A DNA stretch of 39,083 nt from Methylovulum sp. (lineage in GTDB: Bacteria; Pseudomonadota; Gammaproteobacteria; Methylococcales; Methylomonadaceae), in contig JAQTQZ010000032.1 of NCBI GenBank assembly GCA_028712695.1, forward strand, positions 1-39,083, written 5' to 3'. Position numbers and translations under genes: made by a program. How positions within the stretch are numbered: the stretch's first letter is position 1; each line of letters opens with the position of its first letter. This document shows, piece after piece, positions 9,142-17,675 of this stretch. The notes beneath the pieces were generated by a model. That model had not been told where the DNA came from. It searched no databases and saw nothing but the letters and a program-made list of their open reading frames with translations.

Positions 9142-10488
9142 TTACCCCAGTTGCCGGTCAACATCCGCCAAATCGCTGTCATTAATCACCCCCACCGCCG
9201 CTTTCAAACGGATGATGTTCATCAAATACTGGTAACGCGCTTCCAGCAAATCGCGTTTGGCTGAAAACAGTTGCTGCTGGGCGTTAAGCACATCCACGCT
9301 GGTACGGATGCCGACATCGTAACCTGTGTCGGTCGAGTCCAATTGGCTTTGGCTGCTGCTCAGGGCTTGTTCGTAGGCTTTGACTTGGGAGATGCTGGAG
9401 TTTAGGTTCAGGTACGCGGTTTGTGTATCCAATTCGGTTTGGCGGCGGGCGATTTCCACGTCGTCCAAGGCTTTTTGTTTGTTCAGCACGGCTTGGCGGA
9501 CGCGCGAGCTGGTTGCACCGCCTTGGTACAACGGCAGGTTTAATTCCAGGCCAACCGTGCCAGTGTTGATGTCGCTGCCAAAGCCAAAATTGCTGCCATT
9601 GGCTGAGGTTTCGGTGTAGCTGGCGACGGCGTCTAAGGTCGGCAAATGTCCGGCTTGGTTGCGTTCGATTTCTTGGCCCGACAGGGTTGCCATATCTTGC
9701 CGGATTTGGATGGTTAAATTGCTGTCTGCCGCCACAGTTAGCCATTCCTCTAGGTTTTGCTCCAACGCATTGGGTTTCAGGCCGGCTTTGGCTTTTGCCA
9801 ACTGACGGGGCAACTCGCCGGTGATCGCTTGCAAGCTGCGTTTGGTGATTTCAAAGGCGTTTTGTGCGGCGATTTCTTGGGCAATGATCAAATCGAAGCG
9901 GGCCTGCGCTTCATTGGCATCGGTGATGGTTGCGGTGCCGACCTCGAAGTTGGCTTTTGCCTGCTCTAACTGGCTTAAGATGGCGGCTTTTTGCGCGGTG
10001 ATCAGGTCGAGTTTGTCTTGCGCGATCAGGGCATCAAAATAGCCTTGGGTGGTGCGGAGCATCAAGTTTTGCAAGGTCAAATGCAATTGCTTGTCGGCTT
10101 GGCTGACTTGGGTGCGCAGTTGTTCCATTTGCACCCACAGCTGTTTGCGGAACACCGGTTGCCGCGCTTCCACGCCGACTTGGTAGCCTTCATACGAACG
10201 CACGCCGTTAGGGAACGGAATGCCCGCGCCTTTATAACTTACATCGGCCCGTGTGGCATTCGCTCCGGCACTGAAACTGACGATGGGACGGTACAAGGCT
10301 TTGGCCTGCTCGATCAACTCTTGCGCGGCCTTGTTGGCGTTTAAGGCCGAGGCTAAGGTCGGGTCGTGGGCGAGGGCTTGGTTGTAAATGTCCAATAGCG
10401 ATTGGGGTTTGTTGTCAGCATCCGTAGCGGCGGCCCAAGCGGCGGTTGTGGCAAACAGTGCGGCAATGAGCAAGAGGGTTTGGCGCAT
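9142..10488 (-). CDS. TolC-family outer-membrane efflux channel
   Basis: A 448-residue protein of the TolC/OEP family, the outer-membrane channel of a tripartite pump. A cleavable signal peptide (MRQTLLLIAALFATTAAWA) precedes the mature start. The duplicated helical repeats typical of TolC are visible: YNQALAHDPTLASALN at the start of the first half, NLPLYQGGATSSRVRQA in the second, and DVGIRTSVDVLNAQQQLFSA near the end. There is no lipobox, unlike the channel at 27796-29223. It follows the RND pump gene by 90 bp on the same strand, with a strong hairpin between them, and would complete the TetR-adaptor-pump operon upstream. Confidence 0.92.
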   Translation of the reverse strand: MRQTLLLIAALFATTAAWAAATDADNKPQSLLDIYNQALAHDPTLASALNANKAAQELIEQAKALYRPIVSFSAGANATRADVSYKGAGIPFPNGVRSYEGYQVGVEARQPVFRKQLWVQMEQLRTQVSQADKQLHLTLQNLMLRTTQGYFDALIAQDKLDLITAQKAAILSQLEQAKANFEVGTATITDANEAQARFDLIIAQEIAAQNAFEITKRSLQAITGELPRQLAKAKAGLKPNALEQNLEEWLTVAADSNLTIQIRQDMATLSGQEIERNQAGHLPTLDAVASYTETSANGSNFGFGSDINTGTVGLELNLPLYQGGATSSRVRQAVLNKQKALDDVEIARRQTELDTQTAYLNLNSSISQVKAYEQALSSSQSQLDSTDTGYDVGIRTSVDVLNAQQQLFSAKRDLLEARYQYLMNIIRLKAAVGVINDSDLADVDRQLG

Positions 10489-10541
10489 AGTGGGTAAACC
10501 TTTGGGGTAATGGGTTAAGGTGTTGGCCTGATTTTATGTAG

Positions 10542-10572
10542 GGTGGGCAAACGGTTTTTTCGTTTGCCCACC
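10542..10572. repeat. Perfect 12-bp hairpin between pump and TolC genes
   Basis: GGTGGGCAAACG (10542-10553) pairs perfectly with CGTTTGCCCACC (10561-10572) around a 7-nt loop. It begins GTAGGGT on the plus strand, as do the repeats at 1528 and 17439. In the direction of transcription (minus) no T-run follows, so it is not a standard terminator; it could reduce tolC transcription or protect the 3' end of upstream mRNA. Confidence 0.75.
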
Positions 10573-10578
10573 GTTAAC

Positions 10579-13500
10579 CTACGATTTGGGCATTTCCACC
10601 CGAAACCACGCTGCATACAAAGCGGGCAAGAACAGCACGGTCAACACCGTAGCGACCGCCAAGCCACCCATGATCGCCACTGCCATCGGCCCAAAAAAAA
10701 CGCTGCGGGTAAGCGGGATCATCGCCAGAATCGCTGCCGCCGCCGTCAGCACGATGGGCCGGAAGCGGCGGATGGTCGATTCCACCACGGCTTGCCACGG
10801 TGCTATTCCGCTGGCCCGGTCTTGGTCGATTTGGTCGACCAAAATCACCGAGTTGCGCATAATCATGCCCGACAATGCAATCGTGCCGAGCATGGCGACA
10901 AAGCCAAAAGGTTTGTCGAACACCAGCAAGGCGATGGTCACACCAATCAGGCCTAGCGGTGCGGTCAGCACCACCAGCACCACCCGCGAGAAATTTTGTA
11001 GCTGGATCATCAGCACGGTGAAGACCACGATAAGAAACAACGGGAATCCCGCCGCGACCGACGCGCCGCCTTTTGCCGACTCCTCCACCGCGCCGCCGGT
11101 TTCGATACTGACCCCCAGCGGTATGTGGTTTTTCAGCCCGGTCATTTTTTCTTCGACTTGGCTTGAGACCAACGGCGCCTGCACGTTGCCGTTCAAATTG
11201 CCGCGCACGATAATCGACGGGATGCGGTCGCGCCGCCAGATCACACCTTCTTCAAACTCATAGCTGATGGTGGCAATTTGCGCCAACGGCACACCGACGC
11301 CCGTTTTCGTGTTGATCATCAAATCCGGCAAATGCGACAAGCGGCTGCGTTGCTCGGCCGGGCCACGGGCGACCAAATCTATGCGTTCTATGCCTTCGCG
11401 GAATTCGGTGATGTACAGCTCTTGGATGCCGCCGTTCAACACCGTGGCAATGTCCACGGAGCTGATGCCCAACAGCCGCGCTTTCACTTGGTCGACACTG
11501 ACCTTCACCACTTTGCTGGGCTCGTCCCAACTGAGCTGGACGTTGCTCAGGTTGCTGTTGCCGCGCATGATGTCGGCAATTTGGTGGGCAATCTGGCGGA
11601 TTTGTCCAATGTCGCTGCCGTTGACGCGGAACTGCACCGGAAAACCAACGGGCGGGCCGTTTTCCAAACGCAACACCGACGCACGTAAGGCCGGAAAGTC
11701 ATTGTCGAACAAAACCAGCAGGTCTTTGCGCAAGGCTTCGCGGTCTGCCAGCGTTTTGCTTAAAATGACCAACTGCCCAAAACCGCGATGCGGCAATTGG
11801 ATGTCCAACGGCAAATAAAAGCGCGGCGCACCACTGCCGATATAGGCGACAAAGTTGTCGATACCGTGGTGTTTGGCATTCCACGCCAGCAACCATTGCT
11901 CCAGCTTTTGGGTTTCGGTTTCGGTGGCGGCATACGATGCGCCTTCGGTCAGGCGCAAATCGACGATCAGTTCCAAACGGGTCGAGTCGGGGAAAAACTG
12001 TTGTTGGACTTTGCCAAAACCGACAATCGCCAGCACAAACAACGCCAAGGTGATGGCGATCACGGTTTTGCGGTAACGCACACAGGCGGTGACGATTTTG
12101 CGGAAGGCTTGGTAAAACGCCGAGCTGTAAATGTCGTGATGGTGGATCTCGGTGGCTTTGCTTTCCAGCTTGAACACCGACCGGAACCAACGCCCCAGTT
12201 TTGACGGTTGCGGCGCTTGCCCGTAATCCGGCAGCAGGTGGTAGCCCAAATACGGCACAAAAATAACCGCCGCAAACCACGACACCAGCAAGGCAATCGC
12301 CGTGACCTGAAAAATCGACCGCGTGTATTCGCCGGTGGACGACGCGGCGGTGGCAATCGGCAAAAATCCCGCCACCGTGACCAACGTGCCGGTCAGCATC
12401 GGCATGGCTGTGGAGGTGTAAGCAAACGACGCGGCTTTCAGCCTGTCCCAACCTTGTTCCATTTTCGCCGACATCATTTCCACGGCGATGATCGCGTCGT
12501 CCACCAGCAAACCCAGCGCCAGGATCAACGCCCCCAATGAAATTTTATGCAGGCCAATAGTGAAATATTGCATGAACACGAACGTTGTCGCCAACACCAA
12601 CGGAATGGTGATGGCCACCACGATACCGCTACGCCAACCCAGCGACAGCAAACTGACCCCCAAGACAATCACCAAGGCTTCCACCAACGACTGCACAAAA
12701 TCATTCACCGAATGGGTGACAATCTGCGGCTGCGAGGTGACAGTGTCCAGCGCCAAACCGACCAGCAAATTTTCTTTGATGTGGCTGATGGCGGCATCGA
12801 GGTTATGGCCCAGTTCGATGACATCGCCGCCGTCGGTCATGCTCACGCCCAGCAACAGCGTTTCTTTGCCCTGATAATGGATTTTGTCATGCGGCGGGTC
12901 TTCATAACCGCGATAGACTTTGGCGACATCACCCAGACGGAAATCCTGCCCATGCGCGCGCAAACGCAACTCGCGCAAGTCGTCCAAGCGCTGGTAGCGG
13001 CCTGACACGGCGATGCGGATGCGCTCGTCGGCGGAGTCGTAAGTGCCGCCGCGCACCACGGCGTTTTGGTTTTGTAAGGTTTGGATCAATTCGGGTGTGC
13101 TGATGCCCAGCGTCACCAATTTGGCGTTGGAAAGGTCGATGAACAGCCGCTGGTTTTGTTCGCCAAAAAACTCCACTTTGGCGACATTCTTCACTTTCAG
13201 CAATTCGGTGCGGATCAGCTCGGCGTGTTTTTTCAAGGCCGCGTAATCAAAACCGTCGCCCGTCAATGCGTACATGCTGCCGTAAACGTCGCTGAACTCG
13301 TCGTTAAAGGTCAGGCTTTCCAGTTGTTGCGGCAAGGTGTGGCGGATGTCGCCGATTTTTTTCCGCACTTGGTACCAAAGTTCAGGAATTTCCTTGGATA
13401 GGGTGTCATCTTTAATCATGACAAAAATCATGGTTTCGCCAGGCCGTGAAAAACTGCGGATAGAATCCAAATGGGCGATTTCTTGGATTTTCTTTTCCAA

Positions 13501-13734
13501 TTTATCGGTGACTTGTTCCGCCATTTCCGTAGCGCTCGCTCCAGGCCAGGTGGCACGTACCAGCATCACTTTAAAGGTGAAGGGCGGGTCTTCCGATTGC
13601 CCCAATTTGGTGTAAGCGACCAAACCCGCCAGCGTCAGCATCAACATCAGGTACAAGACCAAGGTTTGGTGTTTTAAGGCCCAATCGGTCAGGTTAAAGC
13701 CGTTGTTTTGTCCAGTGCCTGGGATCGGGGTCAT
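10579..13734 (-). CDS. RND efflux pump inner-membrane subunit (HAE1 family)
   Basis: A 1051-residue proton-driven exporter of the AcrB/TriC type. The N-terminal helix (TLVLYLMLMLTLAGLVAY) is followed by a first periplasmic porter loop (EDPPFTFKVMLVRATWPGA), helices 2-6 with the proton-relay motif GLLVDDAIIAVEMM, a second porter loop, and the C-terminal helix bundle (FGFVAMLGTIALSGMIMRNSVILVDQI). Length matches the family. Its ATG overlaps the TGA of the adaptor gene (ATGA), indicating coupled translation. It is clearly paralogous to the pump at 24699-27803. Substrates cannot be predicted; the family handles drugs, dyes, detergents and solvents. Confidence 0.95.
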   Translation of the reverse strand: MTPIPGTGQNNGFNLTDWALKHQTLVLYLMLMLTLAGLVAYTKLGQSEDPPFTFKVMLVRATWPGASATEMAEQVTDKLEKKIQEIAHLDSIRSFSRPGETMIFVMIKDDTLSKEIPELWYQVRKKIGDIRHTLPQQLESLTFNDEFSDVYGSMYALTGDGFDYAALKKHAELIRTELLKVKNVAKVEFFGEQNQRLFIDLSNAKLVTLGISTPELIQTLQNQNAVVRGGTYDSADERIRIAVSGRYQRLDDLRELRLRAHGQDFRLGDVAKVYRGYEDPPHDKIHYQGKETLLLGVSMTDGGDVIELGHNLDAAISHIKENLLVGLALDTVTSQPQIVTHSVNDFVQSLVEALVIVLGVSLLSLGWRSGIVVAITIPLVLATTFVFMQYFTIGLHKISLGALILALGLLVDDAIIAVEMMSAKMEQGWDRLKAASFAYTSTAMPMLTGTLVTVAGFLPIATAASSTGEYTRSIFQVTAIALLVSWFAAVIFVPYLGYHLLPDYGQAPQPSKLGRWFRSVFKLESKATEIHHHDIYSSAFYQAFRKIVTACVRYRKTVIAITLALFVLAIVGFGKVQQQFFPDSTRLELIVDLRLTEGASYAATETETQKLEQWLLAWNAKHHGIDNFVAYIGSGAPRFYLPLDIQLPHRGFGQLVILSKTLADREALRKDLLVLFDNDFPALRASVLRLENGPPVGFPVQFRVNGSDIGQIRQIAHQIADIMRGNSNLSNVQLSWDEPSKVVKVSVDQVKARLLGISSVDIATVLNGGIQELYITEFREGIERIDLVARGPAEQRSRLSHLPDLMINTKTGVGVPLAQIATISYEFEEGVIWRRDRIPSIIVRGNLNGNVQAPLVSSQVEEKMTGLKNHIPLGVSIETGGAVEESAKGGASVAAGFPLFLIVVFTVLMIQLQNFSRVVLVVLTAPLGLIGVTIALLVFDKPFGFVAMLGTIALSGMIMRNSVILVDQIDQDRASGIAPWQAVVESTIRRFRPIVLTAAAAILAMIPLTRSVFFGPMAVAIMGGLAVATVLTVLFLPALYAAWFRVEMPKS

Positions 13735-14810
13735 GGCTGCGCCTCCTCCATTACGGGGCGGACCAATTGGTTTTGCGTCAGGGTATGTACGCCCGCGATG
13801 GCAATCGTCTCGCCCGTGTTCAAACCGCTACGGACAACCACGCCGTCTTCCCGAAACGCGCCTGTTTCAACATCACGCACTTGGGCATGGTGGTCGGCGC
13901 TAATCACCCAGACTTGGCTTTTGCCGTTGCCTGCGGTCACGGCACGGCTAGGGATAAGCAAGGCGCTTGGGTTTTCTGTATCCGGTGCTTGGAATTTAAC
14001 GCCAGCGGTCATGCCGAGCCTGACGGCAGCATCGGCATTTTGCAACGTGATGCGGACGTTAAACGTGCGCGTTGCCGGATCGGCTTCCGGGGCGATTTCG
14101 CGCACGACACCGGTGTAAAACTTTCGCTGGTCCGCCCACATTTTCAGATAGACGGGGGCTTGCCGTTTGACTTCCGCCATGCGCGATTCCGGCACGGCGA
14201 CTAACACATCGACTGTGCGTGTATCGGCAATCTTGACGATGATATTGCCCGCTTCCACCACTTGACCCGGTTCGGCTTGGATAAAACTGACCACGCCGTC
14301 GCGGTCTGCACTGAGTGTCGTGTATTGGGTTTGGTTGCCGGAAATATTGGCTTGCGCCTTGGCTTTCGCCAACCGTGCGCTGGAGGCTTTCAACTCCGCT
14401 TCGCGGATGTCCAAAGCCGACGCGGAAATGAATTTTTTTGCAAACAACTGCCGTTGCCTGGCGACTTCCGCTATCGCCAGCGCGTGGTTGGCTTGTGCCG
14501 AGGCCACTTCCGCCGATGCCGCCGCTGCATTCAGTTGGCTATCGGTGGCATCCAGCCGGGCGATAACTTGGCCTTTGCTCACCTTTGCGCCCGTTTCCAC
14601 GCGCCGCCCGGTAATCTTTCCGGCAATGCGGAAACCCTGCGCCGATTCATAACGGGGCTGCACTATACCGACCAAACTCATTGCCGTGTCGGTGGCGCTG
14701 TCGGTGACTTTCATCACCAACACCGGACGCGGTGGCGTCTGGGTTTCCATGGGTTTGTCGCAAGCCACTAAGAACGGTAACGCCAGTAAACCAAAGAATA
14801 CGTGTTTCAT
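13731..14810 (-). CDS. RND periplasmic adaptor (membrane fusion) lipoprotein
   Basis: A 359-residue adaptor that bridges the inner-membrane pump and the TolC channel. The signal sequence ends in a lipobox (LLALPFLVAC), predicting a lipid-anchored cysteine. The order is barrel-sandwich half (GFRIAGKITGRRVETGAKV), alpha-hairpin (NAAAASAEVASAQANHALAIAEVARQRQLF), second lipoyl half (RDGVVSFIQAEPGQVVEAG) and beta-barrel domain. An in-frame TTG lies 9 bp further upstream, but the ATG at 14810 gives the proper signal peptide and follows the TetR stop by one base. It is second in the operon TetR-adaptor-pump-TolC. Confidence 0.93.
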   Translation of the reverse strand: MKHVFFGLLALPFLVACDKPMETQTPPRPVLVMKVTDSATDTAMSLVGIVQPRYESAQGFRIAGKITGRRVETGAKVSKGQVIARLDATDSQLNAAAASAEVASAQANHALAIAEVARQRQLFAKKFISASALDIREAELKASSARLAKAKAQANISGNQTQYTTLSADRDGVVSFIQAEPGQVVEAGNIIVKIADTRTVDVLVAVPESRMAEVKRQAPVYLKMWADQRKFYTGVVREIAPEADPATRTFNVRITLQNADAAVRLGMTAGVKFQAPDTENPSALLIPSRAVTAGNGKSQVWVISADHHAQVRDVETGAFREDGVVVRSGLNTGETIAIAGVHTLTQNQLVRPVMEEAQP

Positions 14811-14811
14811 C

Positions 14812-15453
14812 TCAAACAATCCTGTCAGGTTGGCGGAGCAAGCCGCGCAACAGCACGTCCTGCATTAAGCTGATCCGGGCCTCGATGGCGGCCCATTGCA
14901 TCCAAGTTTCATTGCCTAACGCAATCTGTAACGAACAAACCCCGTGCATCCCTGCCCATAAAATCTGGGCAATCAATTCACTATCGTGCAAGTCCGGCCT
15001 GAACAATTCCGCATCAAACGCCGTCTGCACCACCACTTGCAATTGGGCGTAAGCATCCTGTTCGGTATTGCCTTGTTCGATGTGGGTTATGTCCATATTG
15101 CAAGGGGCCCGCGGGGTCATGAACATAAAACGGTAGTGGCTGGGATGGTGCAGCGCGAACTGGCAATAACCGTGATACAAGGCCTGGATACGTTGGATAG
15201 GGTCAGGGATTTTCATGATTTCGCGCATCTCCGTTGCCAGCGCCAAAAAATCCGTATCGCACAGGGCTTGCAGCAAGGCCTCCTTATCCGCGAAATAGTT
15301 ATACAAAGTCGTCGCGGAATAGCCGATTTGCTTGGCAATCTCCCGCATCGACACCGCTTCGATGCCGCGTTCGACAAATAAGGCGCGGGCCGCATCGAGG
15401 ATAAGGACGCGCAGTTGTCCGCGCTCCTGTGCTGATTTTATTTTTGGTGGCAT
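14812..15453 (-). CDS. TetR/AcrR-family transcriptional repressor
   Basis: A 213-residue regulator. The N-terminal DNA-binding domain holds the canonical helix-turn-helix (VSMREIAKQIGYSATTLYNYFADKEALLQAL, residues about 39-69). The remainder is the ligand-binding, dimerising helical domain (HPSHYRFMFMTPRAPC region, resembling the TetR C-terminal WHG group). It is the first gene of the efflux operon and almost abuts the adaptor gene, so it probably represses its own operon until an inducer binds. The inverted repeat at 15468-15502 just upstream is the obvious operator. Confidence 0.92.
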   Translation of the reverse strand: MPPKIKSAQERGQLRVLILDAARALFVERGIEAVSMREIAKQIGYSATTLYNYFADKEALLQALCDTDFLALATEMREIMKIPDPIQRIQALYHGYCQFALHHPSHYRFMFMTPRAPCNMDITHIEQGNTEQDAYAQLQVVVQTAFDAELFRPDLHDSELIAQILWAGMHGVCSLQIALGNETWMQWAAIEARISLMQDVLLRGLLRQPDRIV

Positions 15454-15467
15454 GGGGAATCGCTCAT

Positions 15468-15502
15468 AAATATAACGGCGTTAAGTTAACACTGTTATAT
15501 TT
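15468..15502. promoter_or_regulatory. Probable TetR operator overlapping the efflux promoter
   Basis: AAATATAACGG (15468-15478) and CTGTTATATTT (15492-15502) form an 11-bp inverted repeat with one mismatch, spaced by 13 bp that include the palindrome GTTAAC. A third related half-site, CCGTTAT, lies at 15512-15518. The repeat lies 15-49 bp upstream of the TetR start codon and contains a plausible -10 element on the minus strand (TATATT). Confidence 0.6.
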
Positions 15503-15610
15503 ATATGTAAACCGTTATTTTGTTCCAGTACGGAGCCGATGTGCGAAATGGAATAGGGGGAGTTTAGCCGCTGTTGCGTTCTTGGTTACGCCTGCGTCAT
15601 GGCATATCAC

Positions 15611-15641
15611 AGCCCAAGTTACAAAGGTAACTTGGGCTTTT
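15611..15641. terminator. Perfect 12-bp hairpin, terminator-like on plus strand
   Basis: AGCCCAAGTTAC (15611-15622) pairs perfectly with GTAACTTGGGCT (15627-15638) around AAAG, followed by TTT on the plus strand. No plus-strand gene precedes it; it lies downstream of gpmI (minus strand), where no T-run follows. It may act as a weak gpmI terminator or be another dispersed palindrome. Confidence 0.45.
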
Positions 15642-15714
15642 CAGATGGGAGTAGTGTGTGGTATTTACGAAGGGCAACGTGCCCATCGATTATTCTATTT
15701 CTTACCTAGATGCT

Positions 15715-17367
15715 TCAGCCGACTTCCACGAGGCTTGCCGCATAATCTTCCGGTGGCTCAAAGCCCAACAAGGTGATACACGTCGCCGCCAAATTGGCAA
15801 TGCCGGCCTCAGGCACACCAGCCAAATGGGCGTTGGCCACCCCAGACGGATCGTAGACTATCCCTGGTACGGGGTTCAACGAATGGGCCGTCTTCGGCTT
15901 GCATCTATTCTGCCCGTCCAGCACCAATGCGCCGGTCTTTTTATCCAGTTCGCACATATCGTCCGCATTGCCATGATCGGCCGAGCAAACCATAATGCCA
16001 TTGGCTTTCTTCACCGCTGCCATAATCCTGCCGACGCTTTCATCCACGGCTTCAACCGCCAATTTGACCGCGCCCACCACGCCGGTATGGCCCACCATGT
16101 CGCCATTCGGGAAATTCAGGCGGATAAATTGATATTCCCCGCTGTCAATCGCCTGCACCACTGCATCGCTAATTTCATCCGCTTTCATCCTAGGCGCATC
16201 TTCAAACGGGCAGACATCCGACGGAATTTCTTGCCATGTCTCCGTCGGAAATTTACCGGAGTTATTGCCGTTGAAGAAATAGGTGACATGACCATATTTT
16301 TGCGTTTCTGAAATGGCCAATTGCTTGACACCCGAATTCGAGAGGTATTCGCTCATGGTGCGGTCAATCGCTGGCGGCGTCACCAGATAACGGGCAGGAA
16401 CGCCAAGGTCACCGTCATATTGCATCATGCCTGCATACAGCACATCGGGTTTCGGGCCGCGGTCAAACTCCTTTAAATCATCGGCTTCAAAGGCTTTGGT
16501 GATTTCCAGCGCCCGGTCGCCCCGGAAGTTAAAGAAAATGACGCTGTCGCCATCCACAATCGGGCCGACAGGCACCCCGTCGCGTTCAATAACAAACGCG
16601 GGCAAATCCTGATCCAAAATGCCCGGTATTTCTGCGCGGAAGGTTTCGACCGCTTCTTTCATCGACGCAAACGTCCGGCCTTCCGCTTTGACATGCGTCG
16701 CCCAGCCGCGTTTGACCATATCCCAATTGGCATCATAACGGTCCATGGTTATATTCATACGTCCGCCACCTGATGCCACACAATAATCAACGGTGCCATC
16801 GGCATTGATTTCTTCCAAGAAGGCGTCGAAACGTTCGATATATTCCAGTGCCGAAGTTGGCGGCACATCGCGCCCGTCAATCAAGGCATGGATCCGCGCG
16901 GTCTTCACGCCTTGCGCTTTCGCCTTCCGTAGCATGGATTCCAGGTGATTGATATTGGAATGCACGTTCCCATCCGACAATAAGCCGATAAAGTGCAATG
17001 TCGATGATTTGCCATTCACATTGGCAATGAGTTCATGCCAAACCGAGCCGTCGGCATACATCGCTCCCGAGGCAATTGCCTTGCCGACTAAGGCCGCCCC
17101 CTGCTCAAAGATACGACCGCAACCAATGGCATTATGCCCCACTTCGGAATTGCCCATATCGCCGTCATCCGGCAAGCCGACAGAAACACCGTGCGCCCGC
17201 AATTCGGTATACAAGGCATTGGCGTGCAACCAGTCTAAATTCGGAGTGTTTGCCTGCTTCACAAAATCACTTTCCGGATTTTTACCGATACCGACCCCAT
17301 CCATAATTACCAACACCACTGGGCCTTCAGGACCGGCAAAAGCGGCATTCTTTTTCAAATTGATCAT
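15715..17367 (-). CDS. gpmI: 2,3-bisphosphoglycerate-independent phosphoglycerate mutase
   Basis: Interconverts 3- and 2-phosphoglycerate in glycolysis and gluconeogenesis in the cytoplasm, using two metal ions and a phosphoserine intermediate. The 550-residue protein has the alkaline-phosphatase-fold motifs: IMDGVGIG (metal-binding Asp23), GDMGNSEVGH with the catalytic Ser74, NGDMVGHTG and SADHGNADD (metal ligands near the C-terminus) and KTAHSLNPVP. It is somewhat longer than the E. coli enzyme (514 residues). GGAG lies 8 bases upstream of the ATG at 17367. It appears to be a single-gene unit: a perfect 25-bp inverted repeat lies upstream and a hairpin downstream. Confidence 0.97.
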   Translation of the reverse strand: MINLKKNAAFAGPEGPVVLVIMDGVGIGKNPESDFVKQANTPNLDWLHANALYTELRAHGVSVGLPDDGDMGNSEVGHNAIGCGRIFEQGAALVGKAIASGAMYADGSVWHELIANVNGKSSTLHFIGLLSDGNVHSNINHLESMLRKAKAQGVKTARIHALIDGRDVPPTSALEYIERFDAFLEEINADGTVDYCVASGGGRMNITMDRYDANWDMVKRGWATHVKAEGRTFASMKEAVETFRAEIPGILDQDLPAFVIERDGVPVGPIVDGDSVIFFNFRGDRALEITKAFEADDLKEFDRGPKPDVLYAGMMQYDGDLGVPARYLVTPPAIDRTMSEYLSNSGVKQLAISETQKYGHVTYFFNGNNSGKFPTETWQEIPSDVCPFEDAPRMKADEISDAVVQAIDSGEYQFIRLNFPNGDMVGHTGVVGAVKLAVEAVDESVGRIMAAVKKANGIMVCSADHGNADDMCELDKKTGALVLDGQNRCKPKTAHSLNPVPGIVYDPSGVANAHLAGVPEAGIANLAATCITLLGFEPPEDYAASLVEVG

Positions 17368-17438
17368 TTATAACTCCAAATTACAGGTATGTGCATATAT
17401 ATGCTGGACAGTCATGTTTTTAGTTTTTACAAATTACC

Positions 17439-17512
17439 GTAGGGTACGCATCGCGTACCTTTTTAAAATTATGATAAAAATCAAAATAAAAGGTACGCGA
17501 TGCGTACCCTAC
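17439..17512. repeat. Perfect 25-bp inverted repeat, GTAGGGT family
   Basis: The 25 bases at 17439-17463 (beginning GTAGGGTACGCATCGCG) recur as an exact reverse complement at 17488-17512, with an AT-rich 24-bp centre. It lies between the VWA gene's end and the gpmI start. Length, perfect arms and shared border with 1528-1604 and 10542-10572 suggest a small non-autonomous element. The rest of the 17368-17675 gap shows nothing else recognisable. Confidence 0.85.
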
Positions 17513-17675
17513 ACAAAAAACCGAAAACTTGACCGTTTAAAGTATATACGAAGCAATTTTATAACAGATTTACGCTTTTAATCAGGACAATCGCGCTATC
17601 CATACCCTTAATAAATGCGTTTTTTTGTCCTGCGGGCATTCAACGCCATCCCCCAGTTTTACCTGCCCTCGTAAG

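Noticed and set aside
15611-15641. Firm gpmI terminator
   Set aside because: The T-run is on the plus strand, opposite to gpmI transcription, so it is listed only with low confidence.
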